Translations under genes and position numbers: made by a program
Part shown: positions 30,815 through 40,136 of the stretch, piece by piece
Layout: each line of letters starts with the position of its first letter
Numbering within the stretch: position 1 is the first letter of the stretch
Assembly (NCBI GenBank): GCA_047528285.1
Contig: CP180022.1
Location: forward strand, 1,302,001 to 1,366,000
Direction of reading: 5' to 3'
Length of the DNA stretch: 64,000 nt
Source: G047528285 sp047528285
GTDB lineage: Bacteria > Pseudomonadota > Gammaproteobacteria > Enterobacterales > Enterobacteriaceae
Notes under the pieces: generated by a model
Seen by the model: the letters and a program-made list of their open reading frames with translations, nothing else
Database searches by the model: none
Told to the model about the DNA's origin: nothing

Positions 30815-31047
30815 TATAAATTTGATGAAGATATCATTACTTGGCACAAGACTGTGTATCGATAAAGTGTCTTATGTCTTGAGTACCTATAATGGTGGTG
30901 GTATAAATTAGTTGTAAATTGAAATCGATAAATAGTTTTTTAAGAAACTGTGATTAAAGGTTTCTATATGCTTACCCTGGGTGATTTATTTCAGAGTTAT
31001 CCATCGGAGTTCAATATGGCGCACGCATGGTGGTACCAGCTGTTTTT
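30815..31047 (-). pseudogene. rfaH: Decayed rfaH fossil divergent from ubiD
   Basis: RfaH is the NusG-like antiterminator of long surface-polysaccharide operons. E. coli has rfaH divergent from ubiD, with about 165 bases between the starts; here the relic starts about 180 bases from ubiD. N-S-W-Y then C four codons later parallels Q-S-W-Y-L-L-Y-C. After stops and a deletion, K-L-F-I-D-F-N-L-Q-L-I-Y-T-T parallels Y-L-F-V-E-F-D-P-E-V-I-H-T-T. It continues in frame to T-Q-D-I-R-H-F-I for T-R-G-V-S-H-F-V, then Y-L-H-Q-I for V-I-H-Q-L. The start codon reads AAA and several stops interrupt the frame. The 3' part may extend toward 30560. Confidence 0.78.
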
Positions 31048-31226
31048 AGTATGTACTAATTATCTATGCTCGCAATGTAAATATAATAAATACTAAGATA
31101 CCATACACATCCGATGCTGGTGTTATGGTAGGGATTTATTAGTTTATTTTTATCAATCTTTGAAAAGATCATCTAGGTCGACAAACAAATTTTTAATATA
31201 GGCTAAATACAGTTTCTTCTGATATT

Positions 31227-32711
31227 ATGAAATACTATGATTTGCGCGCCTTCCTTGCTCTGTTAGAGCAGCAAGGAGAATTAAAACGAATCAGCTTACC
31301 CATTGATCCTTATCTGGAAATGACGGAAATTTCCGACCGCACTCTGCGTGCTGGCGGCCCAGCGCTTTTATTTGAAAAGGCCAAAGGATATTCCATGCCC
31401 GTATTATGTAATCTATACGGTACTCCTGAACGAGTAGCTCTTGGAATGGGGCAAGAGAACGTTAGGGCTCTGCGCGATCTGGGTAAGTTGTTGGCGTTTC
31501 TAAAAGAACCTGAGCCTCCTAAAGGTTTTCGCGATTTGTTAGATAAAGTGCCCCTATTTCGTCAAGTGCTGCATATGCCAACAAAGCGGTTAAGTGTTGC
31601 TCCTTGTCAGGAACAGATTTGGCAAGGTAAAGATGTGGATCTTGGTCGTATTCCGGTCATGCATTGCTGGCCGAGTGATGCAGCACCGCTAATTACCTGG
31701 GGTCTGACGATTACACGCGGACCATACAAAGAACGGGAAAATCTTGGTATTTATCGCCAGCAAGTGCTGAGCAGTAATAAGGTAATTATGCGCTGGCTCT
31801 CTCACCGCGGTGGAGCGCTGGACTTCCAGGAATGGAAGCAGAAAAATTCCGGTAAACGTTTTCCAGTTGCGGTTGCTATTGGTGCCGATCCTGCGACGAT
31901 TCTGGCGGCAGTGACGCCGTTGCCTGATGTGCTCTCCGAATATGCTTTTGCTGGTCTGCTAAGAGGTTATAAAACCGAAGTGATCAAGTGCGTATCCTGC
32001 GATTTAGATGTGCCTGCCAGCACGGAGATTATTTTAGAGGGGTATCTTAAGGCAGGCGAAACAGCGATTGAGGGCCCGTATGGAGATCATACCGGCTATT
32101 ATAATGAAATGGATACTTTTCCGGTTTTGACCATTACGCATATTACTCAACGGCGCGATGCTTTATATCATTCAACTTATACTGGCCGTCCGCCTGATGA
32201 ACCGTCGATAATAGGTGAAGCACTTAACGAAGTATTTATTCCTATCTTGCAAAAACAGTTCCCGGAAATAGTTGATTTTTATTTACCGCCGGCAGGATGT
32301 TCCTATCGACTTGCAGTTGTGACCATTAAGAAACAATATGCTGGTCACGCTAAGCGGGTGATGATGGGTATCTGGTCTTTTCTGCGCCAATTTATGTATA
32401 CAAAATTTGTGATCGTATGCGACCATGACATTAATGCCCGTGATTGGAAAGATATTGTTTGGGCAATGACGACTCGTATGGATCCGGCGCGTGATACGGT
32501 TTTGATAGAAAATACACCGATAGATTATCTTGATTTTGCTTCACCGGCTTCTGGGCTTGGATCTAAAATGGGATTGGATGCGACAAATAAGTGGCCCGGA
32601 GAAACGCAGCGTCAATGGGGTACGCCAATTAAAATGGATCAATCGGTTTGCGAACGTGTTGACGCTATCTGGGCGCAGTTGGCTATATTGAAAAATAGTT
32701 ATGCCCCGTAA
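31227..32711 (+). CDS. ubiD: 4-hydroxy-3-octaprenylbenzoate decarboxylase
   Basis: Prenylated-FMN-dependent decarboxylase of ubiquinone-8 synthesis; acts on the octaprenylated ring made with the chain from IspB. 494 residues (E. coli 497), colinear throughout, with E-G-P-Y-G-D-H-T-G-Y-Y, Y-T-G-R-P-P-D-E-P and the C-terminal K-M-G-L-D-A-T-N-K-W. It needs the cofactor made by UbiX, which is not in this window. fre follows 49 bases later, as in E. coli. Start ATG 31227 fits the family; the ribosome site is weak. Confidence 0.96.
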   Translation: MKYYDLRAFLALLEQQGELKRISLPIDPYLEMTEISDRTLRAGGPALLFEKAKGYSMPVLCNLYGTPERVALGMGQENVRALRDLGKLLAFLKEPEPPKGFRDLLDKVPLFRQVLHMPTKRLSVAPCQEQIWQGKDVDLGRIPVMHCWPSDAAPLITWGLTITRGPYKERENLGIYRQQVLSSNKVIMRWLSHRGGALDFQEWKQKNSGKRFPVAVAIGADPATILAAVTPLPDVLSEYAFAGLLRGYKTEVIKCVSCDLDVPASTEIILEGYLKAGETAIEGPYGDHTGYYNEMDTFPVLTITHITQRRDALYHSTYTGRPPDEPSIIGEALNEVFIPILQKQFPEIVDFYLPPAGCSYRLAVVTIKKQYAGHAKRVMMGIWSFLRQFMYTKFVIVCDHDINARDWKDIVWAMTTRMDPARDTVLIENTPIDYLDFASPASGLGSKMGLDATNKWPGETQRQWGTPIKMDQSVCERVDAIWAQLAILKNSYAP

Positions 32712-32760
32712 TTTTTGCGGTATCTATGACTAATTGCTTAATGACAGACAGAGGAACTGC

Positions 32761-33504
32761 ATGATTACATTGACCTGTAAAGTGTTTTCTGTGGATGCTA
32801 TTACTGATGCTGTTTATCGAGTACGGTTGGCACCGGAAACGGCTTTTCATTTCCGTGCTGGTCAGTACTTGATGGTGGTAATGAATGAACACGATAAACG
32901 TCCATTTTCCTTGGTATCGACGCCCATGGAAACCAGGTTTATCGAGCTGCATATTGGTGTTTCTGAATTCAATTTGTATGCAATGGCTGTCATGGATCGT
33001 ATTTTAAAAGATCGGGAAATTACTATTGAAGTCCCGCAGGGTGACGCGTGGTTGCGTGACGATACAGATCGTCCTATTATGCTGATTGCTGGCGGTACCG
33101 GTTTCTCTTATGCTCGCTCTATTTTATTTACGATTCTGGCGTGTCAGCCTGATCGAAAAGTAGTTATATATTGGGGTGGACGAAATCGGGATCATCTTTA
33201 TAATTTAGGTGAACTAGAGGCGCTCAATTTGCAGTATCCGCAATTATCTGTGATTTCGGTAGTCGAACAGCCGGATGAATACTGGGAGGGGCGTTCTGGT
33301 ACTGTCCTGATGGCAGTGATGCAGGACTATGTTTCTTTGGAAGCTTACGATATTTATATCGCGGGGCGTTTTGAAATGGCAAAAATTGCCCGTAAACTTT
33401 TCTGCGCTGAGCGTAGCGCAGTGGTTGAACGTATTTTTAGTGACGCTTTTACTTTTATTGAAGTAGGGGGGGTATCCGTATCAACGCCGATAAAATCACG
33501 ATAA
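32761..33504 (+). CDS. fre: NAD(P)H-flavin reductase
   Basis: Reduces free FMN, FAD and riboflavin with NAD(P)H; can feed ribonucleotide reductase activation and, plausibly, the flavin chemistry of UbiX/UbiD. 247 residues from the ATG at 32761, which has an AGAGGAA site; the open frame upstream to 32734 is not conserved. Flavin-binding R-P-F-S-L-V-S-T-P, nucleotide-binding G-G-T-G-F-S-Y-A-R-S and A-G-R-F-E-M-A-K-I-A-R are intact. The E. coli protein ends at F-A-F-I (233 residues); here about 14 extra residues follow F-T-F-I, probably from loss of the original stop. Confidence 0.94.
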   Translation: MITLTCKVFSVDAITDAVYRVRLAPETAFHFRAGQYLMVVMNEHDKRPFSLVSTPMETRFIELHIGVSEFNLYAMAVMDRILKDREITIEVPQGDAWLRDDTDRPIMLIAGGTGFSYARSILFTILACQPDRKVVIYWGGRNRDHLYNLGELEALNLQYPQLSVISVVEQPDEYWEGRSGTVLMAVMQDYVSLEAYDIYIAGRFEMAKIARKLFCAERSAVVERIFSDAFTFIEVGGVSVSTPIKSR

Positions 33505-35989
33505 TTTATGATCGAGGGTAGTATACATTAACTGATTAGGCATGTTTTTAGGTAAAATACTTTGGTAATAAGCATTTCCAATGTAAATATACGAATATTA
33601 CAATTCAATTAATTTAATTTTCTTATTGCATGAGTTATCTAACTTCAAGAGAAAATTAGAAACGGGTTATGTATTAGTTATGTAAAATGCTATTTTAAGT
33701 TTATTTAAAGAGCCCTTCATAAGGCTTTTTTATGATAAGCGTAAAATGGTTGACCAAGTGTTCTTATATATCTTATATATAAGCAGTAACGACTTATTTT
33801 TTTTGTATTTTTAAATTCATTAATATAAGTAATTCAGACTATATTTCAAATACTAATGCAAAAGTACCTCAACAACTCACCGTTATTTATTGTTATTTCG
33901 AGGATACATTTTCAATGCGTTTGTTAAGGTGGGTAGATTAATAAAAATTAAGCTCAAAAGTTATTAAATAATGTTTAAAAATCCAGCCTAAAATTTAGAT
34001 ACTGCTTAATACTAGAATAACTATGTTAGTTTATTTCCTGAGTTTTACGGTAACGAGAGAAAATATATCAAGTTTTACAATAATGCATTTACACATATAG
34101 GTTTTATCTAATCAATAATCCGAAAAAAGAATTGAGATTTTCTATGCTGATCAGTATCAAAATAGGTCATTCAATATTATTATGATGAAATTTAGTATTC
34201 ATCATGATGGGATCTGTGTTTTTAGAGAGTTTAAAAATAAGAAATATTTACACACGAAGGATTTGTTAAATAAAGATGATAGGATATCATCTGTTTCTTT
34301 TTGTGTATCTATCGGTTGAGTATGTAAGCGGATATAAATTTTGTGTTTAGCATTCCTATAAGAATGCAAATCGTGTCTCTCCCATCCAGAGTTTATAAAG
34401 CTTTTTGATTATCGCTATCGATACCTCGTTGTGTGTATGTTTAATGCAAGACCTAAGTGTAATTTGCAAAGAACTTATTTATTCTTTCCTCTTGTGGTGT
34501 TGTAAAAGAAGGATGTCCGGTTTTTATTCTGTGTGAGCGCCGCATTGATGGCGGAATAAACCCACTTGCTTTTTTAGATATTTTGTGTTGTGATAGGCTG
34601 TTTAGCAGGTTAATTTATAAGGATATTATTTTATTCATGAAATCAAACCGCTAGTATTTTATACTACTTCTCTACGGGGAAGTAGAGAGTTTCTTTTTCC
34701 TCAACATAGCTTCATACCGGTAATACGCATTCTAAGTCTTATTAAATCGAGGTTTTCCTGATTTTCGCTGGATTATCTTAGTGCTGACTCTTTTTAACAC
34801 TCTGCTTGATTTAATTCGTGGAAAATTTGTGTGTAAATGATGCTCAATGCTGTTATTTATTTTTTATCAGAGATTTCAAGATTAATTTATCGTATGTTTG
34901 TGTTATATTCTGACTAGAATATACTGTCTCTGTTCATATTTGGTTTGAGGGTTTGTTTCGATTTAAAAATCGGATCAAAATAACGTAATTTATATTGAAA
35001 TTAATTAACTCCAGATCGCAAGATCTGTTGAAAAGGATACAACGATTACATTTATTTGATTTTAAGTTTCCAATAATCAAAATAATATTTTTCTTTATTT
35101 ATTATTGTATTTTTAACATTTTCATGGTGTTACGTTGATTTTTATATGAGGTAGAGTTTGTTATATATTTAATTATTATTTTTTCAGGATTTTTAAATAA
35201 TCATTTGAAATATATCAAAGCATTTCTGTTCATGTATCTTTGAAAAATATTATGATTTTTGCTAAATGTTTTTAACTCAAAATTATCAATTTTGATGTTG
35301 AATCATCATGTAATCATTTTGAATTTTAACGGATATTTAATTTTTCTTTTTTCTGAAAGAAACTATTTTTATAAAAATTGAATAGTCATATAAATATTTC
35401 GATTAAATTAAAGATTTGATTTTGTTACTGATGATTAAGTATGAGTTTTTTATCCGCTAAAAGGTCATGGTTATACTCTCTAATCTTGGCCTCAACGCAG
35501 TGCGAAATATATTTGTATTTTAAGAAGATTATTGATAATTACCATAAGATAGTAATTAAGAGTACATTTTTATCTAGCAAAATCAGATAGTTAAAAACAC
35601 TGTAATGAAAACTTTAACATGTTATCTTCCAATTATAATAACATAAATGAGGATAAAAAGAACATGATCCAGCTCTGCTTTTTTGCGTAACCATATTGCT
35701 GAATTTCATTCACAATGATATTCAAATACATCTCGGAAGCACTAATCTAGGTAGCGATCTAGATGTTTATTCCTTTATAATTAAAGTGATTGAGTATATT
35801 TTTTCTATGCCTCTGCATAGGGGTAGGTTTTATGTTCACATCATGATATGAAAAATCATCAACACACCACAGTTTAAGAAAAAATAAAGGCATGAATAAA
35901 GGCATGCGGGAAGTAATCCATCATTATTAGCTGATAGATAAACTATGCGCGAGGAGACTTTATAGAGAGTATTTTTAGGATATAAAATA
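33505..35989. other. AT-rich spacer between fre and the mutT fossil
   Basis: About 2.5 kb. Contains the terminator-like hairpin at 33707-33731, a 7-bp stem followed by a T-rich run at 34664-34699, and a small GC-richer patch at 34500-34575. No gene recognised. The fadA gene that follows fre in E. coli was looked for on the minus strand without a convincing match. Confidence 0.5.
33707..33731 (+). terminator. Intrinsic-terminator-like hairpin downstream of fre
   Basis: AAAGAGCC (33707-33714) pairs with GGCTTTTT (33723-33730) with one G-T wobble, loop CTTCATAA, and a T-rich 3' arm. It lies about 200 bases after the fre stop and could end the ubiD-fre transcript. Confidence 0.5.
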
Positions 35990-36284
35990 AGCGCTGGTTT
36001 ATTTTTTCTACAGCGTGCTGCAGCCTGTTCCTTGCTCTGTAAAATGAAAACCGAATAATTTGCGACTCGCGAATACTCTCTTTTTCAATATTAGCTAGCA
36101 TTTTTGGCTGAAAATTTTTTAAAATTTCCTTTATTGAACTTTGCTTGTGTGTTGATAAGTTAAATATTTTTTCCGTTTACGATGGCGATTGTATTATGTA
36201 ATAGCTTTAAATTTTTCTAAATATTATTTGGCATAGGTTCAAATTTGTATTTGAAATAAATAAAAATGATTGCAACCCTGGAAT
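35990..36284 (-). pseudogene. mutT: Decayed mutT fossil downstream of secA
   Basis: MutT hydrolyses 8-oxo-dGTP; mutT follows secA in E. coli. Here, about 35 bases after the secA stop, the minus strand reads L-Q, then I, N, I and R at the register of L-Q-I-A-V-G-I-I-R-N-E-N-N-E-I. After a two-codon slip, K-I-F-N-L-S-T-H-K-Q-S-S-I-K-E lies on the Nudix-box stretch K-I-E-M-G-E-T-P-E-Q-A-V-V-R-E. Then P, and seven codons later E-K, stand where P-Q-H-F-S-L-F-E-K is expected. Start codon and frame are lost and several stops are present. Confidence 0.6.
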
Positions 36285-36318
36285 GATGAACGATTTTTAT
36301 TCAATTTATCCAAACTTA

Positions 36319-39036
36319 TTATAGTTGCCCGTGGCAATGCTTAAATTTTTTTCCTGACTTGCACGGACAGCTATCGTTTCGCCCAACTTTTCGGCCTGTC
36401 CGTGCTGCAATATCGGTTCCACCACGATCGTCTTCAAAGGATTCTGTTGCCAGGACCTGATGACTCAGTTTTACCTGTTTGTTCAGACATTCTATCTCTG
36501 CGTGTTGTTTCTTTATTGTCTTTTCCTTTTCTGGTATCTCCACTCTTATTTTATAAAGCGCGCGGATTACTTCATATTTTAGAGATTCAAGCATGGTGGC
36601 AAACATTGTGAAAGATTCGCGTTTATACTCTTGTTTCGGATCTTTTTGTGCATAACCGCGTAAATGAATACCTTGACGTAGATAGTCCATCGCTGCTAAA
36701 TGCTCTTTCCACAGAGAATCAAGTGTTTGCAGCGTGATGCTTTTCTCGAAATTCCGCATCATCTCGAAGCCAAGGATTTCTTCCTTACGCTGATATTGGA
36801 TCTGAAGTTGCTCAAGCACGCGTTTGCGCAGAGTTTCTTCCTGCAGGCCTGGTGCCTCTTCTATATTTTTTGTGAGAGGGATAATATCCAGATCGAAATC
36901 ATTTTTAAGACGGTGTTCAAGACCAGGGATATCCCACATTTCTTTTAGCGACTGCTGTGGAATATAAGTATCGAATATGTTTTCTAGGACATCATCACGG
37001 ATTCTTTTGATGGTATCATTAATGTTTTCCACATCGAGTAATTCATTGCGCTTTGTGTATATCACGCGGCGCTGATCGTTAGCAACGTCCTCATATTCTA
37101 ACAGTTGCTTACGGATATCGAAGTTGCGGCTTTCCACCTTACGCTGAGCGTTGGCGATTGCCTTGGTTACCCAAGGGTGCTCTATGGCTTCATCTGGCAT
37201 GATACCCAGTTTTTGCATCATTCCGGAAACGCGCTCTGATGCAAAAATACGCATCAGGGTATCATCCATTGATAGATAAAAACGGGATGAACCAGCATCG
37301 CCCTGACGGCCAGATCGACCTCGTAGCTGATTATCAATACGGCGAGATTCATGGCGGCTGGTTCCGATAATATGCAGGCCTCCAGCAGACTGCACTGCCT
37401 CATGACGAATGAGCCATGCGTCTTTAATGGTAGCGATCTGTTGTTTGGTTGGCAATTTTAAAGCCCCGATTTCCGCCTGCCAGCTACCGCCTAGCACTAT
37501 GTCGGTACCGCGCCCGGCCATGTTAGTGGCGATGGTCACTGCCCCGGCTTGGCCAGCCTGGGCAATAATTTCCGCCTCCATGGCATGAAATTTAGCGTTA
37601 AGTACTTTATGTGGAATATTAGCTTTCTTTAGCTCTGCGGAAACCAACTCTGATTTTTCAATGGAAATTGTTCCCACCAGAACAGGTTGACCACGTCCGA
37701 TGCAGTTTTTAATGTCATTTATAATGGCATTAATTTTTTCCTTTTCTGTCATGTAGACTACATCGGGCCAATCCTTACGGATCATCGGACGGTTTGTAGG
37801 GACTACGATTGTGTTGAGTTTATAAATGAAATTGAATTCAAATGTTTCTGTATCAGCAGTTCCGGTCATGCCGCACAGTTTTTTATAAAGACGGAAATAG
37901 TTCTGAAAGGTAATAGAGGCCAAAGTCTGGTTTTCATTCTGGATTGTTACATTTTCTTTGGCTTCAAGCGCCTGGTGTAGTCCTTCAGACCAGCGGCGCC
38001 CCGGCATAGTGCGGCCGGTATGCTCATCAACAATGATGACTTCGCCATTTTTAATGATATAGTCTACATCTCGGGTGAATAATACATGGGCGCGCAGAGC
38101 GGCGGTTACATGATGCATCAAAATAATGTTGTCTGGTGAGTAAAGTGATTCGTTTGATTTAATAATATTTCCCTTCACTAATAACTCTTCAATCAGCACA
38201 AGCCCCCGTTCTGTTAGAGTAATCTGGCGAGATTTCTCGTCTACCGAAAAATGACCTTTACCCCAAAAATTTTCGGAGTCTTCGTTCTCTTGTCGAATTA
38301 AATGAGGGATCAGTTTATCAACACGGTGATATATATCCGAGCTATTTTCTGCCTTGCCGGAGATTAAAAGAGGGGTGCGAGCTTCGTCGATTAGAATGGA
38401 ATCAACTTCATCTACCAGGGCGTAATGCAATTTACGTTGCACTCGATCTTCCGGGCTAAATGCCATGTTGTCACGCAAATAGTCAAAACCGTACTCGTTA
38501 TTGGTTCCGTAGGTAATATCAGCGGCGTAAGCGATACGTTTAGCCGCTATTGTTAGCCCTGGTAGGTTAATCCCGACACTCAGACCTAGGAACTGAAATA
38601 GCGGAAGATTATTTTGCGCATCGCGTTGAGCCAAGTAATCGTTTACCGTTACTATGTGCACTCCCTTTCCGCTCAGAGCATTGAGATATGCTGGCAGTGT
38701 AGCAGTCAGCGTTTTCCCTTCTCCGGTACGCATTTCGGCAATGCACTGATTATTCAGCACCATACCTCCTATCAATTGCACATCAAAATGGCGCATTCCG
38801 AACACTCGTTTGCTGGCCTCGCGTACTACAGCAAACGCTTCCGGTAGCAAGTTATTGACGCTTGCTCCTTGGGCGATACGATCACGAAATTCAATGGTTT
38901 TTTCTGCAAGTTGTTTATCGCTTAGTTGTTTGATTGCTGGTTCCATTTGATTAATAATATTCACTGTTTTGCTCATGCGTTTCAGTGTACGATCGTTATG
39001 GTTGCCAAAAATTTTTGTGAGTAATTTTGCTAACAT
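36319..39036 (-). CDS. secA: Preprotein translocase ATPase SecA
   Basis: Motor ATPase that pushes unfolded preproteins through SecYEG. At 905 residues it is full length (E. coli 901). Walker A M-R-T-G-E-G-K-T near residue 102, D-E-V-D-S-I-L-I-D-E-A-R-T, the G-T-D-I-V-L-G-G helicase motif, R-I-D-N-Q-L-R-G-R-S-G-R-Q-G-D, and the C-terminal zinc finger C-P-C-K-S-G-K-K-F-K-H-C-H are all present. In E. coli its translation is controlled by the upstream secM arrest peptide; here secM is a fossil, so that control should be gone. Confidence 0.98.
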   Translation of the reverse strand: MLAKLLTKIFGNHNDRTLKRMSKTVNIINQMEPAIKQLSDKQLAEKTIEFRDRIAQGASVNNLLPEAFAVVREASKRVFGMRHFDVQLIGGMVLNNQCIAEMRTGEGKTLTATLPAYLNALSGKGVHIVTVNDYLAQRDAQNNLPLFQFLGLSVGINLPGLTIAAKRIAYAADITYGTNNEYGFDYLRDNMAFSPEDRVQRKLHYALVDEVDSILIDEARTPLLISGKAENSSDIYHRVDKLIPHLIRQENEDSENFWGKGHFSVDEKSRQITLTERGLVLIEELLVKGNIIKSNESLYSPDNIILMHHVTAALRAHVLFTRDVDYIIKNGEVIIVDEHTGRTMPGRRWSEGLHQALEAKENVTIQNENQTLASITFQNYFRLYKKLCGMTGTADTETFEFNFIYKLNTIVVPTNRPMIRKDWPDVVYMTEKEKINAIINDIKNCIGRGQPVLVGTISIEKSELVSAELKKANIPHKVLNAKFHAMEAEIIAQAGQAGAVTIATNMAGRGTDIVLGGSWQAEIGALKLPTKQQIATIKDAWLIRHEAVQSAGGLHIIGTSRHESRRIDNQLRGRSGRQGDAGSSRFYLSMDDTLMRIFASERVSGMMQKLGIMPDEAIEHPWVTKAIANAQRKVESRNFDIRKQLLEYEDVANDQRRVIYTKRNELLDVENINDTIKRIRDDVLENIFDTYIPQQSLKEMWDIPGLEHRLKNDFDLDIIPLTKNIEEAPGLQEETLRKRVLEQLQIQYQRKEEILGFEMMRNFEKSITLQTLDSLWKEHLAAMDYLRQGIHLRGYAQKDPKQEYKRESFTMFATMLESLKYEVIRALYKIRVEIPEKEKTIKKQHAEIECLNKQVKLSHQVLATESFEDDRGGTDIAARTGRKVGRNDSCPCKSGKKFKHCHGQL

Positions 39037-39089
39037 AGTCAGTTACATCTCATTACGGTTCAGCCTTATCGGCGCCCAAAAAATCATTT

Positions 39090-39483
39090 TCAAAAAAATA
39101 TGATGCTTGCAGAGGTAGTCAGCTGCAATCTGGAATGCAAAGCACTGTACGATTGCGGAATAAAAATAAAGCCTTTGTAAAAATAAGCACCTGATTCTGC
39201 TGGCGTTATCGCCGCACCCGACAGGCCCACTGGTTTCGTCGAACTTAAAGAATTAATCAGGCAGATAAACGCGAGGCGTATAGAAAACTTAGTGGAAGTA
39301 GTTGACGGTATCCGGAGGGGGAACGATAAATGTTTTTTAGTTACCCCGCTAGCTAAAGCTAGTTGAATTTTTCTAAGCGCCACTCAAAAATAACGACACA
39401 GCAAATTTATCTGCAACTATTCCAGTAGGAATTAAGGGCGAAAAATGTCTGCCAAATTGTCATTAACGATTTATAATATCCAT
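39090..39483 (-). pseudogene. secM: Decayed secM fossil upstream of secA, arrest motif destroyed
   Basis: SecM stalls its own translation to expose the secA ribosome site. The relic lies directly upstream of secA in the same direction with a 53-base gap, as in E. coli. From ATG 39483: M-D-I-I-N-R, two stops (TAA TGA), Q-F-G-R-H-F-S-P-L-I for R-Q-F-G-K-R-Y-F-W-P-H-L. After a deletion, Q-L-A-L and then H-L-S-F match the SecM middle. At the end I-F-I-P-Q-S-Y-S-A-L-H-S-R-L-Q-L-T lies on V-W-I-S-Q-A-Q-G-I-R-A-G-P-Q-R-L-T, so W becomes F and the whole I-R-A-G-P stall core is lost. Confidence 0.78.
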
Positions 39484-39515
39484 TACTTGTTAATCTATCT
39501 CGTGGGAGTTTTGTT

Positions 39516-40031
39516 ATGCGCCATAGTCGTCCACATCGTATTGATAGCTTGCTCAGCGAAGCTGTCGTAGCCGGATCCATAGACTCCTCCTTATCGCAGA
39601 TTCGACAGCGCGCCATCATGTTGTTAAAGCTTAACCGAGCGGTTCATTCTCTGCTCCCTACATCGTTACGCCCTTTATGCCATGTCGTTAATGTTCGTCA
39701 TGAAGTAATGGTGCTAGGGATTGCCAATGCTTGTTGGAAAATGATGGTAATGTATGAACAACCCAAATTATTATCTGCATTAAGATCGCAAATTCTACCA
39801 TCATTGATATCTATCAACATCAGGATTAACCCTAATCAAGTAAGAAAACAAGAATTAAACGAACAAAATCACAATAGCATTTTGCAAACAGGGATAAAAG
39901 CACGGTGTTTGAGCGTACAAAGCGCTGTATCTATTCGACATGTAGCAGCGCGCAGTGAAGGAAAACTAAAGAATGCGCTGGAGCGACTGGCGATATTGGC
40001 AGGAGATAGTGTTACTTCCCACGATATATAA
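39516..40031 (+). CDS. dciA: DUF721 / DciA-family protein (DnaB helicase loader type)
   Basis: 171 residues; the N-terminal half carries the DUF721 KH-like fold signature: L-L-K-L-N-R-A-V-H-S-L-L-P near residue 38, a hydrophobic strand V-M-V-L-G-I-A-N-A-C-W, and Y-E-Q-P-K-L-L-S-A-L-R. DciA proteins load or assist the replicative helicase DnaB in bacteria without DnaC. Several Enterobacterales keep this gene between lpxC and secM, divergent from secM, which is exactly the context here; E. coli lacks it. A GGGAG site lies eight bases before the ATG. Whether dnaC also exists is not visible. Confidence 0.8.
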   Translation: MRHSRPHRIDSLLSEAVVAGSIDSSLSQIRQRAIMLLKLNRAVHSLLPTSLRPLCHVVNVRHEVMVLGIANACWKMMVMYEQPKLLSALRSQILPSLISINIRINPNQVRKQELNEQNHNSILQTGIKARCLSVQSAVSIRHVAARSEGKLKNALERLAILAGDSVTSHDI

Positions 40032-40136
40032 AAAAATAAACGCTTGATTTTTTAAATCCTTTTAGTAGAGAGAGTGGCCCGTTATAAAGCACTAGTAAGC
40101 TTTATCACGATTCTCAATGAATTCAGCTTTTCTATG

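Noticed and set aside
33530..33600. Possible fadA C-terminus convergent with fre
   Set aside because: One short I-x-x-V-F match only; the expected upstream residues are absent.
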